A stretch of DNA of 64,000 nucleotides from Eucalyptus grandis (Eukaryota; Streptophyta; Magnoliopsida; Myrtales; Myrtaceae). The stretch is from NCBI RefSeq assembly GCF_016545825.1, contig NC_052619.1:35069803-35133802 (forward strand), given 5' to 3'. Of this stretch, positions 22,809 through 34,713 are shown in pieces. The notes below the pieces were generated by a model. The model worked only from the letters and a program-made list of their open reading frames with translations. It was not told the origin of the DNA and did no database searches. The translations under genes and the position numbers were made by a program. Numbering within the stretch: the first letter of the stretch is position 1; each line of letters begins with the position of its first letter.

Positions 22809-24590
22809 ATCTTGATAAGCTTAGTGCTCTGCAATAATCAAGAGTGCTTGATTATTGTTGATGTCTAAGGTGAACAAGGTATTGGGTAAGGAGATGTCTA
22901 CAAGTTGGAAGGATCTCTATAAAGGTGAACAAGCTGGAAGGACCTTGATCGAGAGAGAACAAGTTGAGAAGAACAGGAATGCTCATGATGGCTTGGAAGG
23001 ACCAAGATAAGGTGAACATTTGATGGTGAACAAGCCTAGAACAACAATGTCCGTTGAAGCTTTGAAGGACCGCACTAGTGAAGGTGATCGGCTTGGTAGA
23101 GTCACAATCATCATAGATGCTTGGAAGGACCGAAAGATAGAAGATGGCAGATCAATATTAGGACAACAGATTGTTGGCTAGGGTAGTTCTCTTCGATTGA
23201 GGTGGAAAGATAGTATCAATGCGATGACAAGGACTCAATAGCGATGTTGGTGTCTTTGAAGGTCTTTGGATTTTAACTAAGTTAATTAGTAAAGATGAGG
23301 AATCAACAGGGATGCTGATATCCTTAGAAGTCTTTGAAAGTTAATGAAGCCAAGAGGCTAATTGGATGACTGATCAGAAGTCATTCTACATGGACAGACT
23401 CCTAATAATCTATACTCCTGATTATATGGGTAAAGGGAGGTGCAGATATCGAACTTTGAAAAGTCGTGTTTGCATGTTAGTTGATTAGAACGTTAATCAA
23501 CACTAATAAAGCAATTGCAAAGGCTTAGAATTTGCATAAGGTGTACAGGAGATGATTAGAGCAGTTATGATAACTTTGATAGAAGACAGACACTGATATG
23601 AGCAGTTTGACTAGTTTGGGAAACTGCACTGCGCTAGTGAGCGAGAAGGAGCCGTTGTGCTGGTGACAATGCTAATACCCATAACTACTTCATGGAGCTG
23701 AGTTGCAAACACTTATCTAAGCCTCGGATGGCTGTGTACATGCAATTCAAGAGAAGTAGTGAGGTTAGGGGAGTAAAACAAACAAATCGAGTCTTAGCTC
23801 TTCAGTCTTTTTCTATGTCTTGTATTTGTCGATAGCAGCAGTGATGCTGGTTTTGTCTTTGTGCGGTGCTATTGAGTTGTAATAGCAAGTAGTTAATTGT
23901 ACAAGTGTAAGAGTAGTGCTTGTGTGCTAATAGTGTGATCTATCATGTGAAAAGAACAATAATTGCAGGTTGTAACTTGCAATACCTAATTACTAGTGAA
24001 TTTCGGCCTGATTGTGACTATAATCTTGAGAGTGGATGTAGGTTTGAGGGTAAAACCAAACCACTATAAAGTTCAATGTGCTATTTTCTATATCTTCATT
24101 ATTTGTTCAACAGCACCGCACACGATTACATTAATCTATTTATTAGCACCACTCTTGATTAGGTATTTATTCATAAGTAGCACTCTTGATTGTGTTAAAT
24201 TGTTTCTACTGCTAGTGAAGTTTTAACTTGTTATATTATGTAAAATATCTTTATAGTTTCTCATTCAATCTAGTCTCACCCCTCTAGGTTGTATGTTAGC
24301 CCTAACACACTTGAGTGCCATCATGCCAAGAACTTAAAAAAAAAAAACCTTCACCCCTAAGTGTTGGAAGTCAAACGTGGCATAGAACTTATGACGAACA
24401 TTTTTAAAAAGTTATGGTATTCGAATGATCGATTGAAAAATTATATGACACTCAAGTAATAAAAAAAAAGTTATGATATTCAAATGAACGTTGTTCATAA
24501 GTTGCAACACTCAAAGAGATTAACAAAGAGTTATAACACTTAAGTGAGCACTGTAAGAAAGTCATGGCACTTGTGATATCATTATCTCCA

Positions 24591-25468
24591 AAATTATTCT
24601 ACACATTCTTCAAAGCATATAGGTCCCCACCAAAAAATACTATGGTGATAAGTTTTACATCGTTACTCCATATAATTAATCTATATATAAATATCTATTA
24701 TTTTGAGCATATTGAAATTAGAAAACACACATTTTTAATCTATTTCCTTGAATTATAACTCCTCACAGTTTTACAAGCCTTATAGAATCACCTTTTGAAA
24801 AACCATGTACATGGAAAATATCTTTCGAATTTTCCGCACATCACAAAATTAGTGACTTCATTGAGTTTTTTTTCAACATCATCCAAAAATTCATGTCAAT
24901 TGTTTATTAACTTTTTATCTTACGTATTATTAATGTAAAAAATTCAGAATGTGACAAAGTCAGCTAGTGAAGTGTACGTGTGGAGAATTGGTCTGTGAAA
25001 ACTAGAGCTCTTAGGTGTGGCGGTTTGGTTACACATGGGTGAGACAAGCATCCCTGTAGCCCTATTTTTGTTTGTAAGTCTTCAGTGGTACGTCATCAAT
25101 TTTCTAAGCACGTGTGATGTTTTCTTTGAAAATCGTCAAATGCTGCCAAAACAATTATTTTACGTCGTTGTTGGTTAATGAAGTTATTTTCTTGTGCATA
25201 GTGGTGGGACTCCATTTGTGCGGAAGAGCGCGTATGAAGTTGTCAATTCGAATGCATAATCCATTCATACTTATCGAAAAAGACATGACATGACAATGAC
25301 ATGGCGAATTCAAAATTTAGATAGTGGAAGAATAATATGTCATGACATTGTTTATATGTAATATGATATGCCTAACTAATTAGACTTTCCATGGCTTCTT
25401 GTTGAATTGTTTGTTCACCTTCTATCCAATGGTCGTTATAAGCATATTGTTGTGCTCATGCTCTATAA
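24591..25468. other. intergenic, nothing recognised
   Basis: AT-rich sequence without a supportable feature. Confidence 0.5.
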
Positions 25469-25485
25469 ACTATTCACCTTCCATT

Positions 25486-25780
25486 ACCTGCACGGCTGCT
25501 TCCTTGACGGTTCTTCACTTTTGTCGCTGCCGGATGTGTGCGTAGATTGTGGTTCATCTAGCCTTTCGTGGCCTCCCCCGCTGCTTTTCGTCTCCTCCTG
25601 CCTTTATTTGGCTGTTTTGCTTCCTTAAGCTCACCCTTGCGGTCCTCTTTTGCATTCGGCTCCCTTCCACTCACTCTGACTTGTTGTCTTGTTGAGTGTA
25701 AGTTTTGTGACGCTAGATATTTTGTATTTATTGGTTAAAGCTCAATATATTCTTACCCTTCACCAAAAAAAAAAAAAAAA
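25486..25780 (+). mobile_element. 5'-truncated LINE tail with poly(A) and 17-bp target duplication
   Basis: A 295-bp insert ends in CACC followed by about 16 A. It is flanked by a perfect 17-bp direct repeat ACTATTCACCTTCCATT (25469-25485 and 25781-25797). A long target duplication with a 3' poly(A) tail and no terminal repeats is the mark of LINE-type retrotransposition. The insert ends in a T-rich trailer ('gtatttattggttaaagctc'). No polymerase III promoter boxes were seen at its start, which favours a truncated LINE over a SINE. Confidence 0.85.
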
Positions 25781-25797
25781 ACTATTCACCTTCCATT

Positions 25798-26854
25798 GGT
25801 CTCTCCAAGCGTTAGTTAACTATTAGTCTACAGCCTGTTTACTCCAAAAGTTATTATTGCCTTAGAAGCCTTTCCCATCCGTTATTAGGTTCCCCTACCA
25901 TAGAAGCAAAACCTTCCATGCTTTCAGACATCTTCTTTACAATCTTATCTCCATATTGGCTTGTTTATATAGAAGTTGTTCTACGCTTTCAAATTTACAT
26001 TCGTTTGATTATATCGTTGTTGTGAACTTCCCTAAAAGTTGGGATTAGTGAGTGAGTGCGCTTAGAGGTAATCTCGAGCGAGAACGAATGGTCCTCATAC
26101 TTGATGTGCTAGTCTTTGTTCTATGCGAGTTTTCCTGAACCTTTATCTTGCGTAACATTAGGAAAATATGATTTGCTTTGCTCTATAATATTTTATCATC
26201 TTTAGAGTCACCATCAACCTATTAGGGATGGTCTATCTTTATTGTGAATCATCTACTCAACATGCTCACTATCATCACATAAGCTTATCGTGTTATTCCA
26301 TGAAAGACTTTCAGCATCCTCATTCAATCTATTCGACTCCGCTTCTGAGTTGTATTGTTAGCCTCAACAACAATTGATTAAAGAGGCTTACCAATTAAAC
26401 ATGGCAAGTGATTGGTGTTAAAGAGAAAATCACGTGTGATGGATTATCCGTGACTTATTAATTAACAAAATAATGATCAATAACCTCAGCGCACAACTTG
26501 TGTGGCGACGCATCGAGTCGTTCAGTAATTACAATTGATATGCTTCACTCCAAATTCTAACGATTCAAAGGTTATTACATGCATACCGCACAATTGATCA
26601 AATTGGGCTCAAATTAAATGAACATCCATCGGTCACGTGGTAAAGGAACATCACAAAGCATGGGCCAAACAATACAGAACAAGAGTAAGGAGCGGGCTCA
26701 TCACATCAACCAACACTTAAAAACAAAATCCTGATTTAGGCCTAAACCTTCTGCAAGTGCCGGGTTTTAAGTATTCTAAGCCAGTCTGATGTGATTCAAG
26801 TTTGATGGGCCACATATGGCTTTAAAAGCTTAGGATGTCTATTTTAGTTTCCGG
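25798..26854. other. intergenic, nothing recognised
   Basis: Mixed composition. No gene or repeat boundary could be supported. Confidence 0.5.
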
Positions 26855-27170
26855 GATAAATGTATTAGAAGTCTCAAAACTTGTTATGAAAGAGCAATTA
26901 AGTCTAAAAACTCTAAAACTTGTAACGAAGTATACTTGAATCTTAAAACTTTCAAAAAATATAATTAAATCCTAAAACTTGTTAATTTGATCCAATCAAG
27001 TACATTCTTCAATTGTACTTTTGAAAGTTTTAAGATTGAATTATACTTTCATAATAAATTTTAAGATTTCATTGTACTTTTTGAAAGTTTTAGAATAGTA
27101 TTGCATTTAAAAAAAAAATTAAGACTCAATTGTATTTTCGTAACTACTTTTAAAATTATTATTGCACATT
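26855..27170. repeat. foldback MITE, copy 2 of the 9068-9404 family
   Basis: GATAAATGTATTAGAAGTC at the left and a reverse match at the right enclose repeated AAACTTGTTATGAAAG / CCTAAAACTTGTTAAT units and their inverted forms (TTTGAAAGTTTTAAGATTG). The layout is the same as at 9068-9404. The boundaries are approximate. Confidence 0.65.
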
Positions 27171-27768
27171 TCTTGTTTCTCCAATTGACAACTTTTTTAG
27201 GTGAGGCCCACAATTTTCCGAAATTAAAGATTAGGCCCAATTGATTAGACTGATCCCTAAACGAAAACTGCATACCAACTCAAATAATATGAAACTTACA
27301 CGATTGGAAAGCTCTTGAAGTCTCCACTGTCTCCTACAATTCTCCAGTTTTTAAAAACTTTAGGGAAAAATTCAAATGAGGGCCCGAAATTGAATCACTC
27401 AGAGTTAGAATTTGTTTCAAATAAGAGTGGCAAATCACTCTTAAATAAGATCCTGAACTCGCCATTCGGGTAAATCTTGGTCAGCGGGTTCTGTGATTGT
27501 TCCGACCACTGGAGAAGGGAAATTTCTTGCATTGCTCGGACCGCCGTCTTTTCCTTCACGCTTCCTGAGAATCCCAAAAAAACAAGGAAAACATGTCCCC
27601 ATCTTTCCACCTTTCCATCAAGTTTGCAACTGTTGCGTTGGAATCCTTTATTCATCCTAATCTAAATTTAAAAAAAAAAAAAAAAAAGATTCTCTTCCCC
27701 CTTCCGTCTTCTTCTTCTTCGACGTCCTGTGAGAATATCCAAGTTCTTCCGGCGAAGATCGACCGACG
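27171..27768 (+). promoter_or_regulatory. upstream region and 5' leader of the PI31-like gene
   Basis: This stretch precedes the ATG at 27769. The last 100 bases contain an A-rich tract (27668-27687) and a pyrimidine-rich leader (CTTCCCCCTTCCGTCTTCTT), as is common in plant 5' leaders. A TATA box and transcription start could not be placed with confidence. Confidence 0.35.
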
Positions 27769-30700
27769 ATGGAGTTCAAGAAGTCCAAAGCCGTGCCCAG
27801 CGTCGTGCAAGCCTCCAGGCCTCCGTTCCGGAGCTGCCACGACTGCCTCGGTTTTGACGCCCACGCGTCGTTCCTCGCTTCCGGCAGGTAGTTCGGTTCT
27901 GTTTTATATGTTATATATTACCTAGCTGTCTCTGCTTTTTATTTTTGGTTATTTCCCAAGTTTGAACGTGTATGAATTCATCTGAGGATGACTGACATGC
28001 AGTCCCATACTTGACTGAGCCGGATCATGGTGTTCGTGTTTTGCTTAAAAACGATAAATTTTTCTTTCTTTTCACACTTTATCTCGGCAACGAAGTCAGA
28101 TGATATGTGCACTGCATTCATACTCCATTCAAGACCATAAATGCTTGTGCGTTGGGGATGCTTGTTTTAACTGCTCTTCTAAGTTTTATGAGAGTGATTT
28201 GATGACTAAGAAGTCTGCCGAAGTTTTGTCAAGGGGTAAGGTAACGTAGTGTTGTAAATCAAAAATTTGCTTGGGGAAGTACTTTTGATTTCTTCCCTTG
28301 GCTCAAATCGAGAACATCCGGTTTGGTGTGGATCTAGCCTTTTGACTTTAGCTATGCTTCTGACTCTATCTTGTCTTAGTTAGAGTGGTTCTATATATAA
28401 TCTTTCGCTTGCTTAATATGTTCCATGGAAAAGGGGTACCGACTGAATTATAAAAGTAAATGATGATTTTGGTCTTTGAATATACTTCCTATGCCTAGCC
28501 AGAGAAGTTCATTCTGCAATTCTATGTGATTTACTCCTTATCTTTTGTTGGAAAGATGATATTGCCATGGTATGATCATGTTCTATTTAGCTTTTATGAA
28601 CTTCTTGTCTGGGCACAATAAACTATTATATAGTTATTTGACTTGAATCTCATTTATTTGACTAGTTATATGAGTGATGTAATTAAGCTCTCCGTGTGAA
28701 TTGGGAGATGGGTCTTCAAATCCTTTACATTCTATGTTGTGCAGGACCTTGTTTACTCTGCATAATGATCTATATCATATGTACTTGCATGAGTTGTGTG
28801 GTGTGTTAGGGCGCGTTTGGTAACGTTTCTGTTCCAAAATTGTTCCAGGGAACAAAAATAGAAAAAAGTGTTTCTGTTCCGGGGAACAATTTTTGACCAG
28901 AAAGATGCGTTTGGTAAACTTGTTCCGGGAATAAAAAATGAATAGAAACACGTTTGGTAAATTTTTATTCTTTTTTTGTTTCTTTTAATTTTTTAATATT
29001 TTTATTTTATTTTTCATTTTTTCTTCTTTCGGTTGGTCGCCGGCCTCCGGCAACCAGCCGACGGGGCCAGCCAGCCTCGCCCAGCCACGCCGAGGCTCGC
29101 CGGCCCCGAGGTCGCCGACCCTCGACGGCGTCGCCGGCCCTCAACGGCCGATCGCTGGCCATGGCCGAGGCCGCGCACCGGCCAAAGAAAAAGAAGAAGA
29201 AAAGAAAAGAGAGAGAAATAATTTTTTTGTTTCTTCAGATGTGTTTCGAACAAGAAACAACTTTTTTGTTTCTTGTTTCTGTTCCATATATGTTTTGGGA
29301 ACAAAAAAATAATTTTGGAACAAAAACGCAAACAAACGCGTTTATTCCTTTTTTGTTCCCAAGAACAAAAAAACAAAAAAAGTGTTCAGAAACAGAAACA
29401 AAGAATAAAAACATGCAGGCCCTTAAAATCTCTCCATTCTTCAATGAGAAATGCTTGATGATAATCTTATTAAGTATCCTGCGTTCCACATGAAAACAAA
29501 CAATTGTTTACAATGTGAGTTTGTTTCTAGTGATGGAATCTAAGTTGATCATTCACTTGTTCTGCTATTATCATATAAGGCTGCGACACTATGGGCATTT
29601 AAGGTACGGTGGTCGGTAAAATGAAGTTTTAGATGATTGCCTGCTTTAACATGTGCGTTCCTTTTGGAGACGCATAGCTAGATTTTGCCTTGAGTCAGTT
29701 TTTTCATCTTCTCTATGCTTTATATTTTAAAGGATTTCTTCTTCATTTTCAGAAGAGAAAATAGTGAAGGATTGAGACAACGCATCAACGAGCCTGGTCT
29801 TGCTGCTCGTGAACATTGGGGTCCACACTTTCATCCTTCGGGGTCTCTCTCTCTCTCTCTCTCTGCGCGCATGAGTGCGTGTGTGCAAAGATCCTGACAA
29901 TCTTATCCAGTGTCTTTTAAACTGAGGACAATGAAAGTATCTAATTACTGCTAGAAACGAGGTTTTGAGAGACGTTAAAGCTGAACTGCTAATGTTTGCA
30001 AGTTCCTAAGGTTGTCCTATTTTGAAAATATATCGCATCTAGAATGTTGCACACTGAAGTATATAACATTGGCCGCTTGGAGTTGCTGTTTCGAATTACA
30101 GAAAGTCTAATATTTTGTGCTCCATGAGACTCTTGATAATAATTATCTTCTCCATTACTCTTGCCGGCTATGAACACAATAAGGGGGTGGGAAATGCCTA
30201 CATTGTGATATGGCAGTTCTGGTTGATTCAATGTTGGTAGAACAGGATATAACTAGGATAACTGAACAGGAGAGATGTAGAAAAAGCAAGTAACATAGAA
30301 TGAATATGTATCAGTCACCTATCGATATAACAAAATGTGGGAGGAGCTCTCTATACCGTGGATAACGAGAGTTTAAGGATCAACATATATTATGTTCTGT
30401 GATGTGTGGAATATGAGAGTATTGCATGTTTAAATATGATATTCATGAATTGGTTCTAGGCGTGAATTAGCAGTTGGAGAGCCAGCTTAAAGCAGTATAA
30501 TCCTCTGTCTATGAGACTTTTTGTTTGGTTCATATTGGAAATATCTTGCCACTTCCAATTATATGCAAGTAGATTGCGTGAATTCTTATCTATCAAAATG
30601 TTTATCAATAAGACTATCTTCTCACTTATTTCGATATGTCGTACCATATTTTTTGCCTGAAGGCAAAAAGGGTACTGTTCCACTGTTGTTTCTTGCATCG

Positions 30701-32125
30701 AGTGCATTTTTCGTTTCTGCCCCTCTCTCTCTCACGCGCAGAGTTGTATGTCCTCCTGTTTATCCTCTTGGTGGCGGTGACCTTATTATCGGGCCTGGGG
30801 CTGGAATGTACCCAACCAGGTTCCTAGCTGATCTTTGCTTATCATCCTTTTTTTTTTATTGTTTGACGCTCCCTGATTGATTAGAGATTATTTTTCTTAA
30901 CTTTTTATGCAGGGGTGGTTATGGTAGCAGCAGGAGTATGCTTTTAGGTTTGTGTATATTAGGTATTTCTAGTTCTTTCTCAATCACTGTTTTTCAAGAG
31001 GTTAACAAGTGTAGCAATCTGAGCTTGCAGGACCCAGAGATCCCAGTTGGTTCGGCGGAGCCGGAGCCCAACCGTGAGTGTCTTCTCTCCCTGTCACCGT
31101 CTCCCTCTCTTTGTGTGCGCACACGCCTGTTGCCTGTTGACCTCCACTTGATCATTTGAAACAGGGGTATCCCTCCGGGTGCTCGTTTTGATCCATATGG
31201 TCCACCTGGTGTGCCTGGTTTTGAGCCTAGTCGATTTGTCAGGTAATTATATCTTCTTGCCTTGACATATGATTTGACTTCTCTTAACTGGAGTCTGGCC
31301 TCGCATACTCATTTCATTTGTGGCCAATAGACATTCTAATGTCTCATGTTACTGGAGTTTGTCGTGGGAATTGTCTGTGTCGGTTTAATAGAAAGAGAGA
31401 TGAGGCCATGGAGTATAAACGCATGTTCAAATTTGTAATATGAGGTTTTGCAGGTTTAAGAAAATAATGTTTTTGGTCATTCTGGGTAATAACCTATGAG
31501 GGGAATAATAATGAAAGGAGCAAACTTGATGTAGAACAACATACAAATGCATTTATGGAAACATTGGAGCATTATAAGAGCATCTCACAAATCAAAGAGA
31601 ATTCCGTGATCTTCGAGATTACAAATGTGTTACAATATTTGATTAATGTGTTTTCCTTGATTTCCGAGATGTCACAAATTTCAAATTTGTTTTACAGATT
31701 TTTTAGTTGTGTTTTTATAACTTTCCCTTTTATCGATATATTTTCCTTAATTTGTTATTTGATTTCAATTATTTGGTTATTTTCTAGATGGCAACCTCCT
31801 TATAAATAGTCGTCTAAGATATTGTAATCTGCACTTTTTTATTCAAAATAAACACTATTTTTGGAATCATTTCTAAGCATAACTTCCTTTGCGTCACCGA
31901 CACCGAGAGAATCCTCGTTTTGAATGAATCCAATATTCGTATCAATTCTGATTGCGTGATGGAATGCCGATACCATGTGGGCTGAGATTCTTTTCTTTTC
32001 TTTTGAAATTTGATTTAGTCTTTTACGTATTTGCCAAACTTCATACCGACAGAAACCCGAGGAGACCTGGTGGCGGGGCACACCCAGACTTGGAGCACTT
32101 CCGGGACGTTTCGGATTTCATCTGA
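27769..32125 (+). CDS. PI31/PTRE1-like proteasome regulator, short form lacking the FP domain (7 exons)
   Basis: Exons are 27769-27887, 29753-29842, 30742-30819, 30913-30947, 31031-31073, 31165-31242 and 32053-32125. All introns are GT-AG, and the joined length of 516 bp encodes 171 residues without a stop. Exon 1 resembles the PI31 start (SRPPFRSCHDCLGFDAHASF, then LASG). Exons 2-7 give the proline/glycine-rich C-terminal half: WGPHFHPSG, PVYPLGGGDLIIGPGAGMYP, MLLGPRDPSWFGG, ARFDPYGPPGVPGFEPSRF and GGGAHPDLEHF. Plant PI31 (PTRE1) proteins are roughly 300 residues and carry a globular FP domain after the start. That domain is not found in intron 1, which instead contains a Harbinger-like element. 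In mammals the proline-rich C-terminal region of PI31 binds and inhibits the 20S proteasome, so this form may keep that activity (inference). It could be a truncated duplicate. Confidence 0.82.
28809..29422. mobile_element. Harbinger/Tourist-like element with GC-rich core (copy B), in intron 1 of the PI31-like gene
   Basis: Ends are GGGCGCGTTTGGTAACG and, reversed, GGGCCTGCATGTTTTTA. TTA target duplications lie at 28806-28808 and 29423-29425. Subterminal TTCCGGGGAACAA-type repeats surround a core at about 29035-29180 rich in GCCGGCC and AGGCTCGCC. It lies within an intron, so it need not disturb the protein. Confidence 0.78.
29844..29864. repeat. (TC)n microsatellite at the 5' end of intron 2, PI31-like gene
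   Basis: A run of about ten TC dinucleotides begins immediately after the exon 2 donor (GG|GTCTCT). The donor is thus embedded in a repeat and does not match the usual GTAAGT consensus. Confidence 0.85.
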
Positions 32126-33060
32126 ATCGACCACGAGAAGGAAAATCAAGTGGAAGAGATGTGGCGAAAGTAAAATGTTGCTGCTCAGAAACATTCTCCG
32201 CCCTTATAATTTGGCTTTCTGTCTGCCTGAGTCGAATGGTTCTCTGTATATTTCTATGTCGATAAGTTCTTTATTGTGATGGTAATGGTTTAATTTGCGT
32301 TGCTGCTTCGAATGTGAAAACTTGGCTCTGGCGCATCCTGCTGATCTCTAAAGCTGCGCCGGATGAGTGTTTTCTTCAATAGCCTTTTAACATTTGAAAC
32401 TTTTCGTGTTTAACAAATGTTGATGCTACAATTTAAATATATAAATATATATAATATATATGTATGTATACACGCACACACAAGTTTGCATAATCTTTTT
32501 TTTTTTTAATTTGTATAATATTTAAATTTTCACGGGAGAGTAGAAAAGTATTTGATAGTAAAATTTAGTTTTAAATTGGTTTGGTTTAAAACAAACGACA
32601 AATATAAGGGTGAGCAAAACAGGTAGATGGAGCTAGACCAAACTTGCTAGTTTTGGATGGTTGTGCAGATTCCCAATTTCTTAAATTTAGAACTGTTGTA
32701 TATCAATCTAATTTTTTGTTTTAAGTGTGGATCCACCCACCCGGATTATTCAGACCAAACCAAAATATCATCTTGCTTTTGTCATGACTCTAAGGAGAGA
32801 GAGAGAGAGAAGGAGATAGAGAGGAGAGGGAGACAGATGGCAGCCATGGCTATGGAGGAGAAGATGATCATGTAGGGATGTGCAATGCGAATCTGATCGG
32901 ACAATTTTGGGCAGTTCTCACTTTTCAAGGACACTTGCCCAATTATTCTACAAAATTAGATCCAGTGACGATCAATTTTCAATTTGTGATTTCAAAGTCA
33001 AAACTAAACTGATTATTTCATAAGGAAAGGGGAACTTTCTTTTGTTGGTCTGGTTTTTGA
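32126..33060. other. 3' flank of the PI31-like gene, nothing else recognised
   Basis: The sequence after the stop at 32123-32125 includes the probable 3' untranslated region (to roughly 32410). A TA/TG-rich stretch near 32440-32485 and a GA-rich stretch near 32794-32835 follow. No poly(A) signal could be assigned with confidence. Confidence 0.4.
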
Positions 33061-33735
33061 GGAGTCCTTGGACACCAAGTGTCAAAACTAGATATAGGAG
33101 AACACTTAAATACCAAAAGTTCATAAATATATACTTAAGTGTCAAAATCAGACCAAAATGAATTAGTTAAATGTCAATGCCAAAAAATTTCAATCAAAAT
33201 ACTGATGTCACATTTTTTCAGTAAAATAAGTATGAAATGATGTTGTTTTGCATACTAAAATGACTAGATAAACTAAAAACGATGTCGTTTTGAAAGTTTA
33301 CGTGGCTAAATAAGCTAAAAATAATGTCGTTTTGTCTCAAATTTGAATTTTAATATAAATATTAATTTAATTTAATTTGAAACTAAATTAAAAAAGAGTT
33401 TGCAAAAAGTTGGGCCAGGGCTTGCACAGCCCTCGCCCAGAGTTCTACAAACCTTATATATATATATAATTTAATTAATATTTATATTAAAATTCAAATT
33501 CAAGGCCAAAAATAATGTTGTTTTATCTTTTCTTTACTGTCTCAACTTTCCAGCAAGTCATTCCAGCAAGCAAGTCACCTGACTTATATTATTAAAAATA
33601 AGTTACATTAGATTTTCGGCATCTTTCTACTAAATTTTCTCTTTTTCAAATAAAGCGATATTTAAGTACATTTTTTACAATTTTTAACACTTAAATGCCG
33701 TCGTGTCAAATTTTTGGCACCTACATTGTACTTCT
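33061..33735. repeat. MULE-type MITE with long inverted ends
   Basis: Left-end text 'ggacaccaagtgtcaaaact...cacttaaataccaaaag' is matched inverted by 'aacacttaaatgccgtcgtgtcaaatttttggcacc' at the right. Internal ACGATGTCGTTTTG and AATAATGTCGTTTTG motifs are shared with the other MULE ends in this window (for example 'aacgacgccgtttt' near 13440). Boundaries are approximate. Confidence 0.5.
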
Positions 33736-34167
33736 GCTAGCTTTTAAGACTTGAACGGATCAGCTTCCGTCTGTCCTTCGCTTTTAAATTCGTTCAGAGG
33801 GTTGTTAGCTACTCAATCTCGGTCAAATGACTTTGAATCTCTCCCTACATCTTGAGACGTGATTATGGCCAAGCAGCTAAGCCAACGACCTAGACAACTC
33901 TACATCCTTGACAAAATAGCGTGAGGTGGTTCTTGTAAGTCGCTAACCACAAATCTCTGAAATCAAGTACATGTGGTAGGCATTTAGCTGAAATGATATA
34001 AATGACTCAACACCAGTTCCGAAGAAAAAAGAAGATAGCATAATTGAAAACAAAAAGAATGAAATAAGAAGGGCCAAAATGCAAGCCGTGGCTCATCATT
34101 CACCATCTTCTTCTGTGAAACTAGAAGTTTCAAGTCTGCAAATCCCTTAGATTTTTTTGGTTTTTTA
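33736..34167. other. intergenic, nothing recognised
   Basis: No gene or repeat boundary could be supported. Confidence 0.45.
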
Positions 34168-34713
34168 GCTGCGTTTGGTTCAATATTTGCAAGGGGCTTT
34201 GAGTCCAATATAAATATTGAAAGCCCAAAGCTTATTGTATTTGGTAAAAAAAAAATTTGCAAATGGACTTTGAGTTGAATGTACGTTGAGCAAAAAAAAC
34301 TTTTGTAATAGACTTTGATAAGTATAATATATTTGAAAATTGAACTAAACCCTTCGCCGGACCAACAAAAGGCTATCTCCTTTTTCAATTAAAAAATAAT
34401 AATCATGGGCAAAATTGGAAATATGAAAAATTAGTGAGGGTAGATTTGAAAGGGAAAAAATAATTTTAGCATTCAACGGAATGTTGAAAGCTCAAAACTA
34501 GTCTCTACTAGCTTTGGGTTTTCAGCATTTTGAAGACAAGTTAAAGCTGAAAGCCGACTTCAAAATTAAACCAAACAGTCCAACATTTCCTAAGGGGTGA
34601 TGAACATGGGAGGCAGAAGAAAACCTTTGCCGCTGAAGCTGTTTTAAATTGGCAATCAGAGACTCTGTTAGCACACAACAATAGTCCTTGGAAAAACTGA
34701 ACCAAACGCAACC
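34168..34713. repeat. foldback MITE with GCTGCGTTTGGTTCA ends, about 545 bp
   Basis: The left end GCTGCGTTTGGTTCAAT pairs with the right end CTGAACCAAACGCAAC. Inverted similarity continues inward (AAAGCCCAAAGC-like text on the left, AAAGCTGAAAGCCGAC and 'gctcaaaac' on the right). The end style resembles Harbinger/Tourist elements but no target duplication could be read. Confidence 0.55.

Larger units (their letters stand above)
21604..24307. repeat. solo LTR, Copia-type, containing a hAT element
   Basis: It begins TGTTGGGAAAG and ends GCCCTAACA, i.e. TG...CA with short inverted ends, and is flanked by a perfect 5-bp duplication CACTT (21599-21603 and 24308-24312), the signature of LTR retrotransposon integration. 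With the inner hAT removed, the LTR is about 1.65 kb. No gag-pol is present between the duplications, so the element has been reduced to one LTR. Assignment to Copia rests on the TGTTGGG end style and the 'gtggatgtaggttt...ccactataaa' region near 24028-24070, and is moderate. Orientation is not decided. Confidence 0.75.
21488..24590. mobile_element. MULE-type MITE, about 0.4 kb of own sequence, split by a Copia-type LTR
   Basis: The left part, 21488-21603 (GGGATAAGAACACTACAAAT, then GGTGTCACTTGAGGACC), and the right part, 24313-24590 (ending AAGTCATGGCACTTGTGATA), form inverted ends like those of the other MULE elements here. Removing the LTR and one 5-bp target copy makes the left arm continue into 'gagtgccatcatgcc' as in related elements. 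Its own target duplication was not resolved. Confidence 0.6.

Noticed and set aside
27395..27655. 86-codon minus-strand frame next to the PI31-like gene
   Set aside because: No recognisable motif. It overlaps the likely promoter and leader of the plus-strand gene.
27888..29752. Search for the missing PI31 FP-domain exons in intron 1
   Set aside because: I read all frames for the conserved stretch after FLASG and saw none. A diverged exon could still be missed by eye.
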